Shown: piece after piece, positions 61,808 to 64,000 of the stretch
How the letters are laid out: each line of letters begins with the position of its first letter
Numbering within the stretch: position 1 is the stretch's first letter
Assembly: GCA_013289695.1 (NCBI GenBank)
Contig: JABCZK010000015.1
Span: forward strand, 26,447 to 90,446
Origin: Acidobacteriota bacterium
GTDB taxonomy: Bacteria > Acidobacteriota > Terriglobia > Acidiferrales > UBA7541
Direction of reading: 5' to 3'
Length of the DNA stretch: 64,000 bases
Notes under the pieces: generated by a model
What the model was told of the DNA's origin: nothing
Databases searched by the model: none
What the model saw: the letters and a program-made list of their open reading frames with translations, nothing else
Position numbers and translations under genes: made by a program

Positions 61808-63523
61808 TTACAGAACTGTCTCGCGCACGACTTCTTCGAGAGTGGTTTGGCCGAGCGCGCATTTGATTAGGCCGCTGCGGCGCAGCGTGATCATTCCCGT
61901 TTCCAAGGCCTTTTTCTTGATTTCCAGAGCCGATGCGCCGACCAGGATGAGCTCGCGCAAATCGTCGTTGATTTCCATCACTTCATAGAGACCGACGCGG
62001 CCCTTGTAGCCGGTGTTGTTGCAGGTGCTACAGCCGCGGCCATGCTGGATGACTGTCTTGTCCGCCTCGTCCTTGGTGTAACCAGCATCAATCAGCGCCT
62101 GCGGCAAGATATGCAGAGGTTCCTTGCAGCCCGAGCAGATGCGGCGCACCAGGCGTTGCGCGCAAATCAGGTTCACCGAGGTGGCTACCAGGAACGGCTC
62201 AATGCCCATATTCATCAATCGGCTGATGGTGGAAGGAGCGTCATTGGTGTGTAGCGTAGAGAGCACCAAGTGGCCCGTGAGGGCCGCCTTTACGGCGATT
62301 TCGGCGGTTTCGAAATCGCGGATTTCGCCCACCAGAATGATGTTGGGGTCCTGCCGCAAGAAGGCGCGCAGCGCGGAGGCAAAGTTCAGGCCGATCTGTT
62401 CTTTCATCTGCACCTGATTGATGCCGGGCAGTTGAAATTCGACCGGGTCTTCGGCAGTCATAATGTTGGTTTCCGAAGTATTCAGGCGCGCGACGGAGGA
62501 ATATAGAGTGTTGGTCTTGCCAGAACCCGTCGGGCCGGTGACTAACACCATCCCGTAGGGCTTCAAAATCTGGCGCTCGAATTTCGTCAAGGATTCCTGC
62601 TCGAAACCCAGCTTGGTCATATCCAAGCGCAGGTTTTCCTTGTCCAGCAAGCGCATGACGATTTTTTCACCGAACAGAGTCGGCACGGTGGAAACGCGGA
62701 AGTCGAGTTCTTTTTTCTTTCCGTCCTTGAGGTACTTGATCATGATGCGGCCGTCTTGCGGCAGCCGCTTTTCGCTGATGTCCAGCTTGGCCATGATCTT
62801 GACGCGGCTGGTGATCGCGTCTTTCAATTTCATGGGCGGCGACATCACGTTTTGCAGAATGCCGTCCACGCGGAAGCGCACACGGTATTCTTTTTCATAA
62901 GGCTCGACGTGAATGTCGCTCGCGCCGCGCTTGACGGCGTCGGTGAGAATCAGGTTGACCAGCTTGATGATCGGGGCTTCCTCGGCGGCCTTCTCCAGCG
63001 TCGCCAGGTCCATCTCCGCTTCTTCGGCCGAAAGTTCCAGCGAGGCTTCGTCGCCCGCCAGGTCTTTCATTACTTTGTCGAGTTCTTCGACGCTCTCGAC
63101 GTCGCCGTAAAATTTGTGGATGGCTTCGCTGATCGCGGTTTCCGAAGCGACGACAGGCTCGACGTTGAAGCCGGTCATGAACTTGATGTCGTCCATCGCG
63201 AAGACGTTGGTGGGGTCGGTCATCGCTATGGTGAGCGTGGAGCCGACGCGGGAAAGCGGGACGATCTGATAGCGGATGGCGGTTTCCTGCGGCACGAGTT
63301 TGATGACCGCGGGATCTACTTCGTAGAATTTCAGATTGATGGAAGGCACGCCGTATTGGCGCGACAACACTGCGGTTATGTCGTCGTCACTAACCAGACC
63401 GAGCTTTACCAGGCAGGTGCCCAGGCGGCCGCCAGTCTTTTTTTGGTGGTCGAGGGCCTGCCGGAGCTGATCCGCAGTGATCAGACTGTCTTTGACAAGT
63501 ATTTCGCCGAGTCGAGAAGACAT
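61808..63523 (-). CDS. pilB: Pilus extension ATPase PilB with MshEN-type N-domain
   Basis: 571 residues. The N-terminal region contains an RLGxxLVxxGLVxxxxIxxxLxxQ pattern (about residues 33-56) like the MshEN motif that binds cyclic di-GMP. Then Walker A GPTGSGKTNT (about 335), Walker B LVGEIRDFETAEIAV, His box (HTNDAPSTISRLMN) and zinc cysteines CSGCK and CSTC. It powers pilus extension. First gene of pilB-T-C-S-R. Confidence 0.95.
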   Translation of the reverse strand: MSSRLGEILVKDSLITADQLRQALDHQKKTGGRLGTCLVKLGLVSDDDITAVLSRQYGVPSINLKFYEVDPAVIKLVPQETAIRYQIVPLSRVGSTLTIAMTDPTNVFAMDDIKFMTGFNVEPVVASETAISEAIHKFYGDVESVEELDKVMKDLAGDEASLELSAEEAEMDLATLEKAAEEAPIIKLVNLILTDAVKRGASDIHVEPYEKEYRVRFRVDGILQNVMSPPMKLKDAITSRVKIMAKLDISEKRLPQDGRIMIKYLKDGKKKELDFRVSTVPTLFGEKIVMRLLDKENLRLDMTKLGFEQESLTKFERQILKPYGMVLVTGPTGSGKTNTLYSSVARLNTSETNIMTAEDPVEFQLPGINQVQMKEQIGLNFASALRAFLRQDPNIILVGEIRDFETAEIAVKAALTGHLVLSTLHTNDAPSTISRLMNMGIEPFLVATSVNLICAQRLVRRICSGCKEPLHILPQALIDAGYTKDEADKTVIQHGRGCSTCNNTGYKGRVGLYEVMEINDDLRELILVGASALEIKKKALETGMITLRRSGLIKCALGQTTLEEVVRETVL

Positions 63524-63901
63524 GAGTATCCGGGAGTGGTACTAGAACCCACCCGATTAGCCAGCGTAGCATGGGCGACTGCCGAAAATAGTCACCGGGT
63601 GCGAAGCTCGTAGTGAATCAGCTAACAGCCGATACGCTGCGGCGAAACCTGTACCAAAGGACAGGCGAATTTTTGCTCCTGTCCGTAGGGACAGGTGCAT
63701 GAATGTGAATAAGTTAGCGGAGCCGAGCGGGGGCGAATTCGAGCGCTGAAATGCGAAACATATTGCGGAAACATGGCGCGCGGATTCGCGGCAGTTTCTG
63801 GCGGGAATTTTGCGCCGTCGCGGAGCGAAAAAATCTTGCGGAGCGAGGTGCGAGGGTCTAGCGCAGGGCGTCCGGACTCTGTTACCATGATGCGGCTCGA
63901 T
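63524..63901. other. Intergenic region upstream of the pil operon
   Basis: 378 bases between pilB and tRNA-Val. The pilB promoter should be here. One weak hairpin (TGTCC...GGACA type, about 63656-63692, with spaced inverted repeat cctgtccgta / gggacagg) is visible; no gene is supported. Confidence 0.4.
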
Positions 63902-63977
63902 GGGCGGTTAGCTCAGCGGTTAGAGCGTCCCGCTTACACCGGGAAGGTCCGCGGTTCAAATCCGTGACCGCCCACCA
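63902..63977 (+). tRNA. tRNA-Val(TAC)
   Basis: 76 bases with encoded CCA. Acceptor GGGCGGT / ACCGCCC; anticodon arm TCCCG-CTTACAC-CGGGA gives anticodon TAC. D arm GCTC/GAGC and T arm with GGTTCAAATCC are normal. Confidence 0.97.
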
Positions 63978-64000
63978 TCGGATCGTTTTTCACATTAGGC

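Overview
The window looks like a chromosome segment from an acidobacterium, most likely of the Terriglobia / subdivision 1 type. This is an inference from gene content and style: moderately high GC, a PEP-CTERM surface protein, lipoproteins with Ig-like repeats, WxPGYW-repeat proteins, many dispersed palindromic repeats between genes, and a pilBTC-SR-A type IV pilus locus beside a separate gspFE-pilMNO locus. No plasmid, phage structural module, rRNA or CRISPR array was seen.

Layout. 0-5.5 kb: a cut-off gene, a secreted alpha/beta hydrolase with an EF-hand loop, an orphan nuoI, a WxPGYW-repeat secreted protein and a DUF885 peptidase-like protein. 5.6-10.4 kb: a broken copy of an Ig-like repeat segment, a RAYT transposase with palindromic repeats, and the intact 1162-residue Ig-repeat lipoprotein from which the broken copy derives. 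10.6-19.6 kb: mostly single genes (DinB-like, TPR + aspartyl protease, PEP-CTERM protein, several small proteins) and a Tat-signal DsrE-like gene interrupted by one in-frame UGA that is followed by a plausible bacterial SECIS hairpin, making it a candidate selenoprotein. 19.8-26.5 kb: a 6.55-kb genomic island bounded by an exact 41-bp direct repeat of the 3' part of tRNA-Ala(CGC). It carries a degenerate receiver + ATPase regulator, a DUF11 surface protein, a LuxR-type regulator and an integrase reduced to its catalytic domain. 27-38.4 kb: KDPG aldolase, a CzcAB-type metal efflux pump, YceI, an AlaX-type editing protein that appears to start at CTG, a HAD phosphatase and a lytic transglycosylase, separated by copies of a composite REP-like repeat.

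38.8-63.5 kb is a pilus/secretion region, all on the minus strand. The first operon is gspF-gspE-pilM-pilN-pilO-pilP-like-pseudopilin (45.7 to 38.8 kb). The second runs pilB-pilT-pilC-pilS-pilR, followed by a membrane phosphotransferase/sulfatase, three pilin genes, a multi-membrane glycosyltransferase-like protein, a second membrane phosphotransferase/sulfatase and LolA. Two of the pilin genes are nearly identical, have matching stem-loop terminators, and carry sequences resembling sigma-54 promoters upstream. This fits control by the sigma-54 activator PilR encoded in the same locus. The two alkaline-phosphatase-superfamily membrane enzymes and the glycosyltransferase-like protein flanking the pilins suggest a pilin- or envelope-decoration module. 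A tRNA-Val(TAC) closes the window.
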